Shown here piece after piece: positions 26,365 through 35,366 of a DNA stretch of 64,000 nt. The notes beneath the pieces are model-generated. The model was not told the origin of the DNA and searched no databases. It saw only the letters and a list, made by a program, of their open reading frames with translations. How positions within the stretch are numbered: the first letter of the stretch is position 1; each line of letters begins with the position of its first letter. This stretch comes from Halorubrum sp. 2020YC2 (lineage in GTDB: Archaea > Halobacteriota > Halobacteria > Halobacteriales > Haloferacaceae): contig NZ_CP076019.1 in the NCBI RefSeq assembly GCF_018623055.1, forward strand, positions 806,001-870,000, in the 5' to 3' direction. The position numbers and the translations under genes were made by a program.

Positions 26365-28370
26365 GCGACCGCAAGGAGTTCCGCGACCTCGCGACCCCCG
26401 AGGCCGCCCGCGAGGCGATCGCGTCGCTCGACCTCTCACCGGCGCCGGAGGCGGTCCCGCTGCGAGAGGCCCGCGGGCGCGTCCTCGCGGAGCGGGTCGA
26501 CGCCTCGATTGACGTGCCCGGCTTCGACCGCGCCTCGATGGACGGGTACGCCGTGCGGGCGCGCGACACCTTCGGCGCCGACGAGGCCGACCCCGTCGAA
26601 CTCGACCTCGTCGGCGCGGTCCACGCCGGCGCGGCGCCCGACGTGACCGTCGAGCCCGGGACCTGCGCGGAGATATCGACGGGCGCGGTGATGCCGGAGG
26701 GCGCGGACGCGGTCGTGATGGTCGAGCGGACGGACGAGGTCGGGGGGAGCGACGACGCCGGCGACGACCCCTCTCGCATCGCGGTCCGGACCTCGGTCGC
26801 GCCGGGCGACCACGTGATGACCGCGGGGACCGACATCGCCGCCGGCGCCCGCGCGCTCGGTCCCGGCACGCGGCTGACGCCCCGCGAGATCGGCCTGCTC
26901 TCGGCGCTCGGCGTCGACGAGGTCCCGGTCGAGGGCCGCCCGCGCGTCGGGATCGTCTCGACGGGCGACGAGCTGGTCCGGCCGGGCGAGGAGCTCGACC
27001 CGGAGCGCGGCGAGATATACGACGTGAACTCGACGACGATCGCCGCGGGCGTCGAGGAGGCGGGCGGCGAGCCCGTCCTCTACCCGCACGCCGGCGACGA
27101 CTACGACGAGATGGAGCGGCTGCTCCGCCGGGCGGCCGACGAGTGCGACCTCGTGTGCTCCTCCGGGTCGACCTCGGCCAGCGCGGTCGACGTGATCTAC
27201 CGCGTGATCGAGGCGCGCGGCGAACTGCTCCTCCACGGCGTCGCGGTCAAGCCCGGCAAGCCGATGCTCGTCGGGCGGCTCGACCGAACCGGAGATAGCG
27301 GTCCGGACGGCGATCGACCCGGCGAGTCGGCCTACATCGGCCTCCCCGGCTACCCGGTGTCCGCCCTGACCATCTTCCGGACGTTCGTCGCGCCCGCGAT
27401 CCGCGAGGCGGCCGGCCGGCCCGAGCCGGCGACGGCGACCGTCGAGGGGCGGATGGGCGTCGGTGAGCGCTACGGCGAGGGCCGCATGCGGCTGATGCCG
27501 GTCGGCTTACTCGATCTGGCTGACGGCGACCGCCCGCTCGTCTACCCGGTCGACAAGGGGTCGGGCGCGACGACGAGCCTCGTCGAGGCGGACGGCGTCG
27601 TCGCGGTCGACCCGGACACGGAGTACCTCGACGCCGGCGAGACGGTCTCCGTCGACCTGTTCTCGCCCGACGTGCGCCCGCCGACGCTGCTCGGCGTCGG
27701 AGAGGACGACCCCGCGCTCAACCGCCTGCTCGACCGGCTCGACGACCCGCGGTACCTCGCCGTCGGCTCGCGCGAGGGGCTCCGCCGGCTCCGCGACGGC
27801 GTCCCCGACGTGGCCGTCACCGCCGGTCCGACCGACCGCGACGCCGACGCCGAGGAACTCGGCGGCTGGAGCCGCGAGTGGGGCCTCGTCGTCCCGGAGG
27901 GCAACCCCGACGGGGTGACGGGGCTCGCGGATCTCGTCGACCGCGACCTCCGCTTCCGGAACCGCCCGACCGTCTCGGGGCTCCGTCGCAGCCTCGACGC
28001 GGCGCTCGACGACGTCGCGGGCGACCGCGACGCCGACCGCCGCGCGCTCGCGGAGCGGATCGACGGCTACGAGCGCACGGCGAAGGCGTTCGAGAGCCCG
28101 GTCCGCGCGGTCGTCGCCGGCGACGCGGACGCCGGGCTCGGCCTCCGCGAGACCGCGGACCGGCTCGGCTGCGGGTTCGTCTCGCTTGGCGAGCAGTCCG
28201 TCGTCGTTCGCGCCGCCTCGGACCGCGCCGACCGCGGGCCGGTCGCGGCGCTGGCGGCCGAGCTGGCCGGTGAGGGCTCTGAGGGCGACGCTCCGGACGG
28301 TCCCTCCGCCTTCTGCGCGGTCCTCGACGACCTCTCGGGCTACTCCCGGAACAGCCGGAACGACCCCTGA
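26361..28370 (+). CDS. moeA: MoeA fused to a substrate-binding (PBP-like) domain
   Basis: The product has 669 residues. Residues 1-410 are a full MoeA (FDRASMDGYAVRARDT, GAVMPEGADAVVMVERTDEV, CSSGSTSASAVDVIYRV, GLPGYPVSALTIFRTFVAPA). Residues 430-669 resemble the periplasmic-binding-protein-like domain found at the C-terminus of some archaeal MoeA and ModE-linked proteins (AVTAGPTDRDADAEELGG, GLVVPEGNPDGVTGLADLVD, DAGLGLRETADRLGCGFVSL). That domain may sense or deliver oxyanion. It is translationally coupled to the first moeA and ends overlapping the convergent thioesterase by 31 bp. Confidence 0.93.
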   Translation: MSDRKEFRDLATPEAAREAIASLDLSPAPEAVPLREARGRVLAERVDASIDVPGFDRASMDGYAVRARDTFGADEADPVELDLVGAVHAGAAPDVTVEPGTCAEISTGAVMPEGADAVVMVERTDEVGGSDDAGDDPSRIAVRTSVAPGDHVMTAGTDIAAGARALGPGTRLTPREIGLLSALGVDEVPVEGRPRVGIVSTGDELVRPGEELDPERGEIYDVNSTTIAAGVEEAGGEPVLYPHAGDDYDEMERLLRRAADECDLVCSSGSTSASAVDVIYRVIEARGELLLHGVAVKPGKPMLVGRLDRTGDSGPDGDRPGESAYIGLPGYPVSALTIFRTFVAPAIREAAGRPEPATATVEGRMGVGERYGEGRMRLMPVGLLDLADGDRPLVYPVDKGSGATTSLVEADGVVAVDPDTEYLDAGETVSVDLFSPDVRPPTLLGVGEDDPALNRLLDRLDDPRYLAVGSREGLRRLRDGVPDVAVTAGPTDRDADAEELGGWSREWGLVVPEGNPDGVTGLADLVDRDLRFRNRPTVSGLRRSLDAALDDVAGDRDADRRALAERIDGYERTAKAFESPVRAVVAGDADAGLGLRETADRLGCGFVSLGEQSVVVRAASDRADRGPVAALAAELAGEGSEGDAPDGPSAFCAVLDDLSGYSRNSRNDP

Positions 28371-28837
28371 CCGACGACGACCTCGGAGCGGGTCCCGTCG
28401 CTCCCGTCGTCTCCCTCGGCCGCCCCGCCCCCGTTCCCGGCGGTGGTGACCGTCATCTCGCTGACGCCGATCGAGCCGCCGGCCCTGACGACCTCTGCCT
28501 CCGCGCGGAGGTCGCCGTCCGCGGGCCGGAGGTAGTTCGCGTTGAGGTTCACGGTCGCCACGCCGCCGTCGAGCGGGTCCTCGAACGTCGTGCGCTGCGC
28601 GACGCCGCCGGCCGTGTCGATCAGGGTCGCCGCGACGCCGCCGTGGATCGTCCGCCCGTCGGCGTTCGTGAGCTTGTCGTCGAAGGGGATAGAGAGCACG
28701 ACGCGGCCGCGCTCGATCGTCTCGACCGACGTGTTCAGCCACGAGAGGTAGCCGTGATCGTCTTCCAGCTTCCGCTCGACGAACTCCGTCGCCGCGTCGG
28801 GGAGCGGGTCCATCGCCGCGATGTCCGTGCGGTCCAT
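28340..28837 (-). CDS. PaaI-like hotdog thioesterase
   Basis: The 165-residue hotdog-fold protein contains LTNADGRTIHGGVAATLIDT, the HGGxxxxLxD active-site motif, then ATVNLNANYLRPADGDLRAE, both hallmarks of the PaaI/YbgC group of acyl-CoA thioesterases. A Gly/Asp-rich insertion occurs near the C-terminus. Substrate unknown. The 3' end overlaps the MoeA fusion gene. Confidence 0.92.
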   Translation of the reverse strand: MDRTDIAAMDPLPDAATEFVERKLEDDHGYLSWLNTSVETIERGRVVLSIPFDDKLTNADGRTIHGGVAATLIDTAGGVAQRTTFEDPLDGGVATVNLNANYLRPADGDLRAEAEVVRAGGSIGVSEMTVTTAGNGGGAAEGDDGSDGTRSEVVVGQGSFRLFRE

Positions 28838-28950
28838 GTTCCGGGACTCGCTCTCGGACGGTTTGTAGCCCCCGGAAACGCCCGACAACCGGCGATCGAT
28901 TGTGGGGTCGACGACGGACGCCGCAGGCGTGTCGGCGCCGGAGTCGCCGG

Positions 28951-29994
28951 TCACCCGACGCCGAGGCGGACCGGATCGTCGCTCGGGACGACCGCGACCG
29001 TCACCGACTCCCCGACCGCGAACTCGCGGTCGGGACAGACTATCTTGACGCCGAACCGGTCGCCGCGCGCCGCGAACAGCGACAGCCCGACGACGCGCTC
29101 GCCGTTCGCGAGGACGTCCACGGGCGCCCACTCGACGCGGGGTGCTCCCGGCCCCACCCCCGCGCCATGGTCGGTCGCGGTTCCGATTCGAGCGCCGAAG
29201 AGGGAGAGCGGGTCGTCTGGCTTGATCGGTTCGACCGCCTCGGCCGGCTCGCCCCCCGCGACGGTCCCGCCCCCGACGCCGAACGTCCCGCCGCCCGCGT
29301 AATGCGTCACCCCGCCGTCGAGCGGGACGCCCTCGTCGCTCGCGAGCGCCGCGAACTGCGGGCCGGACTCGGACCGGCCCGGGCCCCCGCGCCGCGGCCC
29401 GTCGAGGACAACGTGCGTCGGGCCGCGCTCGACGACGGTCCCCGTCCCGTCCCACGCGACCGGCTCGACCGGGGCGTCGACGGCGACCGGGAGCGACCCG
29501 CTCGCCCTGAGCGGGTTCGCGTCCGGCGGGCGGAAGCCGAGGTGGACGTGGTCGTCGACCCACTGGCCGAAGAAGCCGGAGCGCGTCGTCGGCCCGAGCG
29601 CGTCGCCGACCGCGACCTGGTCGCCGGGTGCCACCTCGGGGATCACGTGGAGGACCCGCGCGACCGTCCCGGGCGCGACGCCGGCGCGGGCGCACCACTC
29701 GTCCGCGAGGTCGACGACGATCAGGTGGTCCTCGCCGGCCGCGTACGGGCGGTCCGGACAGCCGACAGTGCGGACCTCGCTGACGACGCCGGCGACCGGG
29801 GAGCGCCCGACGCCGTCTCCGGGGTACAGGTCCACCGCGCGGCCGCGGCGGTGGGCCGGGTACGGCGAGTTGAACCGCGAGAACTTCTCGTAGCGCTCGA
29901 TCACGTCCGCCGGGAGCGAGACCGTCGGCGCCGGCGGGTCGGGGTCGGTGGCGCCGTCACCGTCATCGTCGTCGCCGGTCGGCGCCCCCGTCAC
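28951..29994 (-). CDS. M23-like peptidase domain protein
   Basis: The 347-residue product has YPAHRRGRAVDLYPGDGVG, where H and D would be the first zinc ligands, HLIVVDLADEW and VDDHVHLGFRPPDANPL, with the HxH motif. This pattern fits the LytM/M23 fold, although haloarchaea lack peptidoglycan, so it may act on another wall polymer or be a non-peptidase. No signal peptide is visible. GTG 29994 overlaps the stop of the histidine kinase gene, so the two are coupled. Confidence 0.75.
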   Translation of the reverse strand: MTGAPTGDDDDGDGATDPDPPAPTVSLPADVIERYEKFSRFNSPYPAHRRGRAVDLYPGDGVGRSPVAGVVSEVRTVGCPDRPYAAGEDHLIVVDLADEWCARAGVAPGTVARVLHVIPEVAPGDQVAVGDALGPTTRSGFFGQWVDDHVHLGFRPPDANPLRASGSLPVAVDAPVEPVAWDGTGTVVERGPTHVVLDGPRRGGPGRSESGPQFAALASDEGVPLDGGVTHYAGGGTFGVGGGTVAGGEPAEAVEPIKPDDPLSLFGARIGTATDHGAGVGPGAPRVEWAPVDVLANGERVVGLSLFAARGDRFGVKIVCPDREFAVGESVTVAVVPSDDPVRLGVG

Positions 29995-31667
29995 GGCTCC
30001 GCCGCCTCCATTCCCTCGATCACGAACCGCGCGCCGCCCGCGTCGGACTCGACGACCGAGAGGCCCCAGCCGTGGGCCTCGACGATGTCGCCGACGATCG
30101 CCAGCCCCAGGCCGGTGCCGCCGCCGAGCGACACGCCGCGCTCGGTGACGCGCTCGCGCTCCGCCGGCGGGATCCCCGGGCCGTCGTCCCCGACCGCGAG
30201 CGTCACCTCGCCGCCGCCGACCGTGACGGTGACTGTGACCGCGACGTCGTCGCTCGCGTGGTCGATCGCGTTGCGGAACAGGTTCGAGATCAGCTGTTCG
30301 AGTCGGTCGCGGTCGGCCAGCGCGGTCGCGTCGCCCTCGACGGCCAGCGTCGCGTCCGCGGTCTCCAGCCGCGACCAGACGCGCCTGACCGTCCCGTCGA
30401 GCGAGACGCGGTCGAGGTCGTCGACCGTCTCCCCCGCCGTCGCCAGCGCGAGCAACCCCTCGATCATGTCGTCCATCCGGTCGTGGGCGTTCGCGGCCCG
30501 CTCTAAGGCGCCGTCCGGGTCGTCGCCGCGCTGACGGGCCAACTCGACGGCCGCTGACGCGGCGGCGAGGGGGTTCCGCAGGTCGTGCGAGACCACGCCG
30601 GCGAACTCCTCTAACCGCTCGTTCTGCCGCTCCAGCTCCGCCTCTCGGCGTTCGAGCTCCGTCTGTCGCCGCTCCCGTTCGGTCACGTCGCGGAGCAGGA
30701 AGACGTGGCCGCGGTCGGTCCCGCGCGGGTCGGTTATCGGGTTCTCTTGGATGTCGAACCGGCGGTCCCCGACGACCACCGGGTGTTCGGCGCCGTCCTC
30801 CAGCCGCGGGAACGCCTCGGACAGCGACGAGCCGACCGCGTCCGGCGAGAGGAGCGCCTCGGCGGCCGGGTTGAGGTCGCGGATCCGGCCGTCCGAACCG
30901 GAGACGATCACCGGGTCCTGCATCACCTCGACGGCGGTGTCGCGCGCGACGACCGCCGCGTCGAGGGTGCCGAGCCAGAAGACGGTGCCGTAGAGGAACA
31001 CGCCGTGGATCACGAACGCGGTCGGCAGCCACGAGAGGTGCGCGTAGCTCCCGAGGTCGACGAACGTCGCCACGCCGGCCAGGAACGGGAACAGCGTGCC
31101 GAGCAGCACCACGAACGTCTGAAGCCGGTACCGGTTCCCGGTCCGCTCGTAGAGGTCCACGACGAGGAGCGCGCCCGCGACGCACAGCGCGTACGCGAGG
31201 AGGACGTACGCGCCCCCGACCGGGCCCAGCCCGTAGCCGAGCAGCGTGAACGGCCCGTCGGTGACGGGGGTCACCGCGTCCCGTGCCAGCCCGTGGGTCC
31301 CGCTCGACCACGCGAGCAGCACCCAGACGAAGGCGGGCGTCGCGAGCGCGACGATCCGGTTCTCCGTCCGCCAGCGGTCGTGGCCCGTGAATGCGAAGGC
31401 GAAGAGGGTCCAGAGCACGGGCAGCGCGCCGACCAGCGGCGTCGCCAGGTTGAGCGCGACCGTCATCGCGACCTCCCCGGGCGCGGCGATGCGGAGGGCG
31501 TACAGGAGGGAGATGCCGCCGCCGCACAGCAGGTAGAGCGCGACCTCGATCCCGCCCGGCTCGTCGCGCTCCCGCCACGCGACCCGGCCGAGCCAGAGTC
31601 CGACGCCCCCCGCCAGCAGGCAGGCGGTCAGGTACGCTTGGACCGGCAGCGCGCCGAGGTCGCTCAT
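29991..31667 (-). CDS. Membrane sensor histidine kinase
   Basis: The 558-residue protein starts with about seven hydrophobic helices (histidine-kinase N-terminal 7TM type, residues 1-230). A PAS domain follows (about 235-345), then HisKA with the phosphoacceptor H in GVVSHDLRNPLAAASAAVEL, and a HATPase with N box LISNLFRNAIDHASDDV and G boxes VGDDGPGIP and GGGTGLGLAIV. It senses something at or in the membrane and passes phosphate to an unknown regulator; no receiver-domain gene is adjacent. ATG 31667 (MSDLGALPVQ) is preferred over 31697. It is coupled to the M23-like gene. Confidence 0.92.
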   Translation of the reverse strand: MSDLGALPVQAYLTACLLAGGVGLWLGRVAWRERDEPGGIEVALYLLCGGGISLLYALRIAAPGEVAMTVALNLATPLVGALPVLWTLFAFAFTGHDRWRTENRIVALATPAFVWVLLAWSSGTHGLARDAVTPVTDGPFTLLGYGLGPVGGAYVLLAYALCVAGALLVVDLYERTGNRYRLQTFVVLLGTLFPFLAGVATFVDLGSYAHLSWLPTAFVIHGVFLYGTVFWLGTLDAAVVARDTAVEVMQDPVIVSGSDGRIRDLNPAAEALLSPDAVGSSLSEAFPRLEDGAEHPVVVGDRRFDIQENPITDPRGTDRGHVFLLRDVTERERRQTELERREAELERQNERLEEFAGVVSHDLRNPLAAASAAVELARQRGDDPDGALERAANAHDRMDDMIEGLLALATAGETVDDLDRVSLDGTVRRVWSRLETADATLAVEGDATALADRDRLEQLISNLFRNAIDHASDDVAVTVTVTVGGGEVTLAVGDDGPGIPPAERERVTERGVSLGGGTGLGLAIVGDIVEAHGWGLSVVESDAGGARFVIEGMEAAEP

Positions 31668-31798
31668 CGGTATCCGTACCACTCTCAGCGCGGACAAAAC
31701 TGTTGTGTCACGCGGCGACGAGCGCGCTCCGGACCGGGGGACCGCGACCGCCCCGCTCGGCGCAAACGGCTTGTGCGCTCCCGCCGTCAGTCCCGTCC

Positions 31799-32527
31799 AT
31801 GCGCGTGTACAGGGGCGAGTTCGCCACGCCCGCCGCGGACCGGAAGCCGACCGCAGACCTGCTCGCCTCGGCCGCGGACGGGGTTCCGGCCGTGCGCGTC
31901 ACCGCGCCACCCCGGCAGGTCGCGTTCGGTCGTCGAGACGCCCGCGAGTCCGGATTCGAGCGGGCGAAGCGGGCGGCTCGCGACGCCGGATTCCCCGCCG
32001 TCGAGCGCGACGTCGGCGGCCGGGCGGTCGCGTACACCGGGGCGACGCTCTCGTTCGGCGTCGCGGTGCCGACCGGGGACGGGCGCGGGTCGATCGACTC
32101 GCGGTACGAGGTCGCGACCGAGGCGCTGCGCGGCGCGCTCCGGGGGCTCGGCGCCGACGTGGTCCGGGGAGAGCCGCCGGCCGCGTTCTGTCCCGGCGAC
32201 CACTCGCTCCGGGTCGCGGGCGAAGCGAACGCAACGGACGACGGCAAGATAGCGGGGCTCGCCCAGCGCGTCCGCGCCGACGCGGCGCTCGTCGCGGGCG
32301 TCCTCGTCGTCTCGGCGGACGACCCCGGCCCGATAGCGCGGGTCACCGACCCCGTCTACGACGCGCTCGACGTCCCCTTCGACCCCGACTCGGTCGGGAG
32401 CGTCGCGGACGCGGGCGGTCCGGGCGACCCGGACGCCGTCGCTCGCGCGGTCGAGGACGCGTTCGTCGAGGGCGCGTGGGGCGACGGCGAGCGGGAGATC
32501 GTGCGCGTCGACGGGGGAGACGCCTGA
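31799..32527 (+). CDS. Lipoate-protein ligase A-like protein
   Basis: The 242-residue BPL/LplA catalytic-fold protein has RDVGGRAVAYTGATLSFGVA, matching the RRxxGGGxVYHxxxxL consensus. FCPGDHSLRVAGEAN and DGKIAGLAQRVRADAALVAG follow, where the lysine is the usual active-site residue. It may transfer lipoate or octanoate to E2 or GcvH, or load a related cofactor. The substrate is not certain. No lipoyl domain gene is nearby. Confidence 0.85.
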   Translation: MRVYRGEFATPAADRKPTADLLASAADGVPAVRVTAPPRQVAFGRRDARESGFERAKRAARDAGFPAVERDVGGRAVAYTGATLSFGVAVPTGDGRGSIDSRYEVATEALRGALRGLGADVVRGEPPAAFCPGDHSLRVAGEANATDDGKIAGLAQRVRADAALVAGVLVVSADDPGPIARVTDPVYDALDVPFDPDSVGSVADAGGPGDPDAVARAVEDAFVEGAWGDGEREIVRVDGGDA

Positions 32528-32593
32528 GCGCGGCGCGGCCCGCGGTTCCGACGTTTCGACGTGCTTTTTATGCGCGGGGGACTGGGTTCGCGC

Positions 32594-32995
32594 ATGGCCG
32601 AATTCAAAGTCGTCGTCGCCGACCCCGAGACCGGCGAGACGTTCCAGCGAGAGGTCGACGGACAGGACGCCAACCGATTCCTCGGTCGCGAACTCGGCGA
32701 CGAGATCGGCGGCGACGCCGTCGGGCTCTCAGAGCACACGATCGAACTCACTGGCGGCTCCGACGAGACCGGGCGCCCGATGCGCGAGGACGTCTCCGGC
32801 ACCCGCCTGAAGGAGCTCCTCCTCGAAGGCGGCGTCGGCTTCGAGCCGTCCCGCGAGGGCGAGCGCAAGCGCATCACCGTCCGCGGCCGCGAGGTCGACG
32901 ACGATGTCGCGCAGATCAACGCGAGCGTCGTCGACGGCGACGGCGACGTGGCGGCCGCGTTCGGCGAGGGCGACGCGGACGACGCCGACGAGTAA
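32594..32995 (+). CDS. rps6e: 30S ribosomal protein S6e
   Basis: The 133-residue protein has the S6e core: [62 protein letters not shown] and [20 protein letters not shown]. It is a small-subunit ribosomal protein of Archaea and eukaryotes; the archaeal form ends soon after the conserved core with an acidic tail. ATG 32594. The next gene follows within 8 bp. Confidence 0.97.
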   Translation: MAEFKVVVADPETGETFQREVDGQDANRFLGRELGDEIGGDAVGLSEHTIELTGGSDETGRPMREDVSGTRLKELLLEGGVGFEPSREGERKRITVRGREVDDDVAQINASVVDGDGDVAAAFGEGDADDADE

Positions 32996-33002
32996 GGGTC
33001 CG

Positions 33003-33470
33003 ATGCCTCGCGTCCCCTCCGACGGCGAGGACGTTTCCTCGGTTCGCGTCTCCCTTGCGCGGAGCGGCAGCACTCGCCGCCCCTGCGTCAGGCTCCCAGA
33101 CGACGACGCGCTCGACGGGCGCGTCGAGTCCGGAAGCTGTGACGAACTCGGCGTGAGCGCGGGCGATATCGTTCGCGTCGCGATCGACCGCGAGGAGCAC
33201 CACGCGCGGGTCGCGAGCGACTCCAAGGGACGGCTCCTCCGCGGCGCGTTCGACAACCGGCGGCTCGCCCGCGAGGGCGGCGAGGGGGCGAACCGCCTCG
33301 TCGAGTGGATCGACGCGAACGGCCGGGAGCCGGGCGAGGGCGTCGTCCTCGACGTGGTCGTGCCCGGCGAACTGTACGGGCTTCGAATTCCGGGCGAGCG
33401 GACCGTCTACGACGCGAACCGCGGGCCGCGGTCGTCGCTCGCGGACATCGCCCGCGACGTCGACGAGTAG
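33003..33470 (+). CDS. Conserved haloarchaeal protein next to S6e, possibly DUF7112
   Basis: The 155-residue product contains VRVSLARSGSTRRPCVRLPD, DELGVSAGDIVRVAIDREEH and GVVLDVVVPGELYGLRIPGE. It reads as a small beta-rich domain, perhaps beta-barrel. I recall a haloarchaeal family DUF7112 at this position. Its place 8 bp after rps6e suggests a translation-linked role, but this is inference. Confidence 0.7.
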   Translation: MPRVPSDGEDVSSVRVSLARSGSTRRPCVRLPDDDALDGRVESGSCDELGVSAGDIVRVAIDREEHHARVASDSKGRLLRGAFDNRRLAREGGEGANRLVEWIDANGREPGEGVVLDVVVPGELYGLRIPGERTVYDANRGPRSSLADIARDVDE

Positions 33471-33577
33471 CGCCGCTCCCCGATCGACCGGCCGACCGAT
33501 CCCGTTTGAAGCGGCGCGGCGCGAGCCCGCCGGATCAGGTCGGATCGCTTATTCTCGCTCGGTCCCGACATCAGTTT

Positions 33578-34663
33578 ATGCAAGAGGTCGACGCGGATCT
33601 GACGGCGCTCGACCGCGCGATCATCAACGCGTTCCAGGGCGGCTTCCCGGTCGCGGAGCGCCCCTTCGACGCGGCGGCGGCCGCGCTCCGCGAGCGCGGC
33701 GTCGACGTGACGGGCCCGGAGCTCTGCGAGCGCGTGCGCGAACTCGACGAGGAGGGAATCCTCTCGCGGTTCGGCGCGCTCGTCAACGCGGAGGAGATCG
33801 GCGGGGCGGCGTCGCTCGTGGCGATGCACGCGCCCGAGGACCGCTACGAGGAGGTCGCGGAGACGGTCAACGAGTTCACCGCGGTCGCGCACAACTACGA
33901 GCGGGAACACCCCCATCTCAACATGTGGTTCGTGGTGAGCGTCGCGGACCACCCGGACCCGGACAAAGACGGGAGCGACCGCGTCGAGGAGGTGCTCGAA
34001 GAGATCGAGGCCACGACCGGGCAAGAGACGTACAACCTCCCGAAGCTCCGCGAGTTCCACGTCGGCGCGAAGTTCCTCGTCGACGGGCCGGTCCCCGAGG
34101 GAGACGTGGACCTCTCGGACCTCGGTCCCGAGGTGACGCCGAGCGACCGCGGGACGCTCACGCCCGACGAGCGCGACCTCGTGGTCGAAATTCAGGGCGG
34201 GCTGCCGGTGACGGAGACGCCGTACGCGGACGTGGCGGCCGCGATCGGCGCCGACGTCGACTGGGTTATCGAGACGGTGAAGCGGTTCGAGCGGGAGGGG
34301 AAGGTGCGCCGCGTCGGCGTCATCCCGAACCACTACGCGCTCGGCTACACGGAGAACGGGATGACGGTCTGGGACGTCCCCGAGGACGCGCTCGACGAGG
34401 TGGGTCCCGCGGTGGCGGGGCTGGACTTCGTCACCCACTGCTACGAGCGCCCGCGACACGCGGGCGTCTGGGAGTACAACTTCTTCGCGATGACGCACGG
34501 CCGCACGGAGGCGGAGAGCGAGCGCCGGATCGCGGAGGTGCGGGAGCTGATGGACGAGCACTGGGACGTCGGCGCCGACGACTGGGACACCCTGTTCTCG
34601 ACGCGCATCCTGAAGAAGACCGGTATCCGCATCGCGGACCGGGCGGACAGCAACACGGCGTGA
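33578..34663 (+). CDS. ahbAB: Siroheme decarboxylase, fused AhbA-AhbB
   Basis: The 361-residue protein consists of two Lrp/AsnC-like halves. The first has TALDRAIINAFQGGFPVAER and YEREHPHLNMWFVVSV; the second has PDERDLVVEIQGGLPVTETP, RVGVIPNHYALGYTENGM and CYERPRHAGVWEYNFFAMTH. This is the AhbA/AhbB (NirDLGH) arrangement that decarboxylates siroheme to didecarboxysiroheme in the alternative haem pathway. The histidine and tyrosine positions in the second half are conserved in the family. It leads a tetrapyrrole operon. Confidence 0.92.
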   Translation: MQEVDADLTALDRAIINAFQGGFPVAERPFDAAAAALRERGVDVTGPELCERVRELDEEGILSRFGALVNAEEIGGAASLVAMHAPEDRYEEVAETVNEFTAVAHNYEREHPHLNMWFVVSVADHPDPDKDGSDRVEEVLEEIEATTGQETYNLPKLREFHVGAKFLVDGPVPEGDVDLSDLGPEVTPSDRGTLTPDERDLVVEIQGGLPVTETPYADVAAAIGADVDWVIETVKRFEREGKVRRVGVIPNHYALGYTENGMTVWDVPEDALDEVGPAVAGLDFVTHCYERPRHAGVWEYNFFAMTHGRTEAESERRIAEVRELMDEHWDVGADDWDTLFSTRILKKTGIRIADRADSNTA

Positions 34664-34694
34664 CCAGCCGAACCGAGTCGCCCGGGGGTGCGCC

Positions 34695-35366
34695 GTGACG
34701 CCGCTGTACCACGACCTCTCGGGCGAGACGGTGGTCGTCTTCGGCGGCGGCGCCGTCGGCTCGCGGAAGGCGCGCGGGCTCGACGAGGCCGTGCGCGTCG
34801 TCGTCGTCAGCCCCGAGTTCGACGAACGGTTGCGCCCGGCTGACGACGGTACGAGCGAGTCCGACGGACCGATCGAACTGGTCCGCGCCGCGCCGGACGC
34901 CGACGCGGTCTCGGAGTGGATCGAGCGGTTCGACCCGGCGCTCGCGGTCGCCGCGACGGACGACGCGGCGGTCAACGCCGCGGTCGAGTCGGCCGCGCTC
35001 GACCGGGGGATCCTGGTCAACCGGACGGACGTCTCGGGCGGCCGCGACCCCGGGAGCGTCGTGGTGCCGGCGACCGTCGAGGACGACCCCGTGACCGTGG
35101 CGCTCTCGACGGGGGGGACCAGCCCCGCGCTCGCGAAGGCGCTCCGGGAGCGGATCGAAGGCGAGATCGAGGGGGCCGGCGAGATGGCGGCGCTCTCGGG
35201 GGAGATCCGCGAGGAGCTGAAATCGGCGGGTATCGCCCCAGAGAAGCGCCGAGAGGCGGTCCGGCGCGTCGTCAGATCGCGGGGGGTTTGGAAGGGTTTA
35301 CAAAAGGGGAGATCCAACGGACGGCAAGAGGCCGACACCGTGATCGAGGAGGTACTCAATCGATGA
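34695..35366 (+). CDS. Precorrin-2 dehydrogenase (CysG N-terminal/Met8p type)
   Basis: The 223-residue protein opens with TVVVFGGGAVGSRKARGLDE, an NAD-binding motif. LAVAATDDAAVNAAVESAAL, GILVNRTDVSGGRDPGSVVV and VTVALSTGGTSPALAKALRE follow as in siroheme synthase N-domains. It oxidises precorrin-2 to sirohydrochlorin and may insert iron. It starts at GTG and overlaps hemA by 4 bp (ATGA), so the order ahbAB-dehydrogenase-hemA forms a coherent haem pathway. Confidence 0.92.
   Translation: MTPLYHDLSGETVVVFGGGAVGSRKARGLDEAVRVVVVSPEFDERLRPADDGTSESDGPIELVRAAPDADAVSEWIERFDPALAVAATDDAAVNAAVESAALDRGILVNRTDVSGGRDPGSVVVPATVEDDPVTVALSTGGTSPALAKALRERIEGEIEGAGEMAALSGEIREELKSAGIAPEKRREAVRRVVRSRGVWKGLQKGRSNGRQEADTVIEEVLNR

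Noticed and set aside
25107-28370. A 1,087-codon plus-strand frame covering both moeA genes
   Set aside because: The front half is an Arg-rich shadow of the first moeA. The second moeA begins at ATG 26361.
28951-29994. A true cell-wall hydrolase
   Set aside because: The M23-like motifs are present, but no signal peptide is seen and haloarchaea have no peptidoglycan, so I do not claim that function.
28951-31578. An 875-codon minus-strand open frame
   Set aside because: Its first 500 codons are a shifted-frame shadow of the histidine kinase gene. The real gene begins at GTG 29994.
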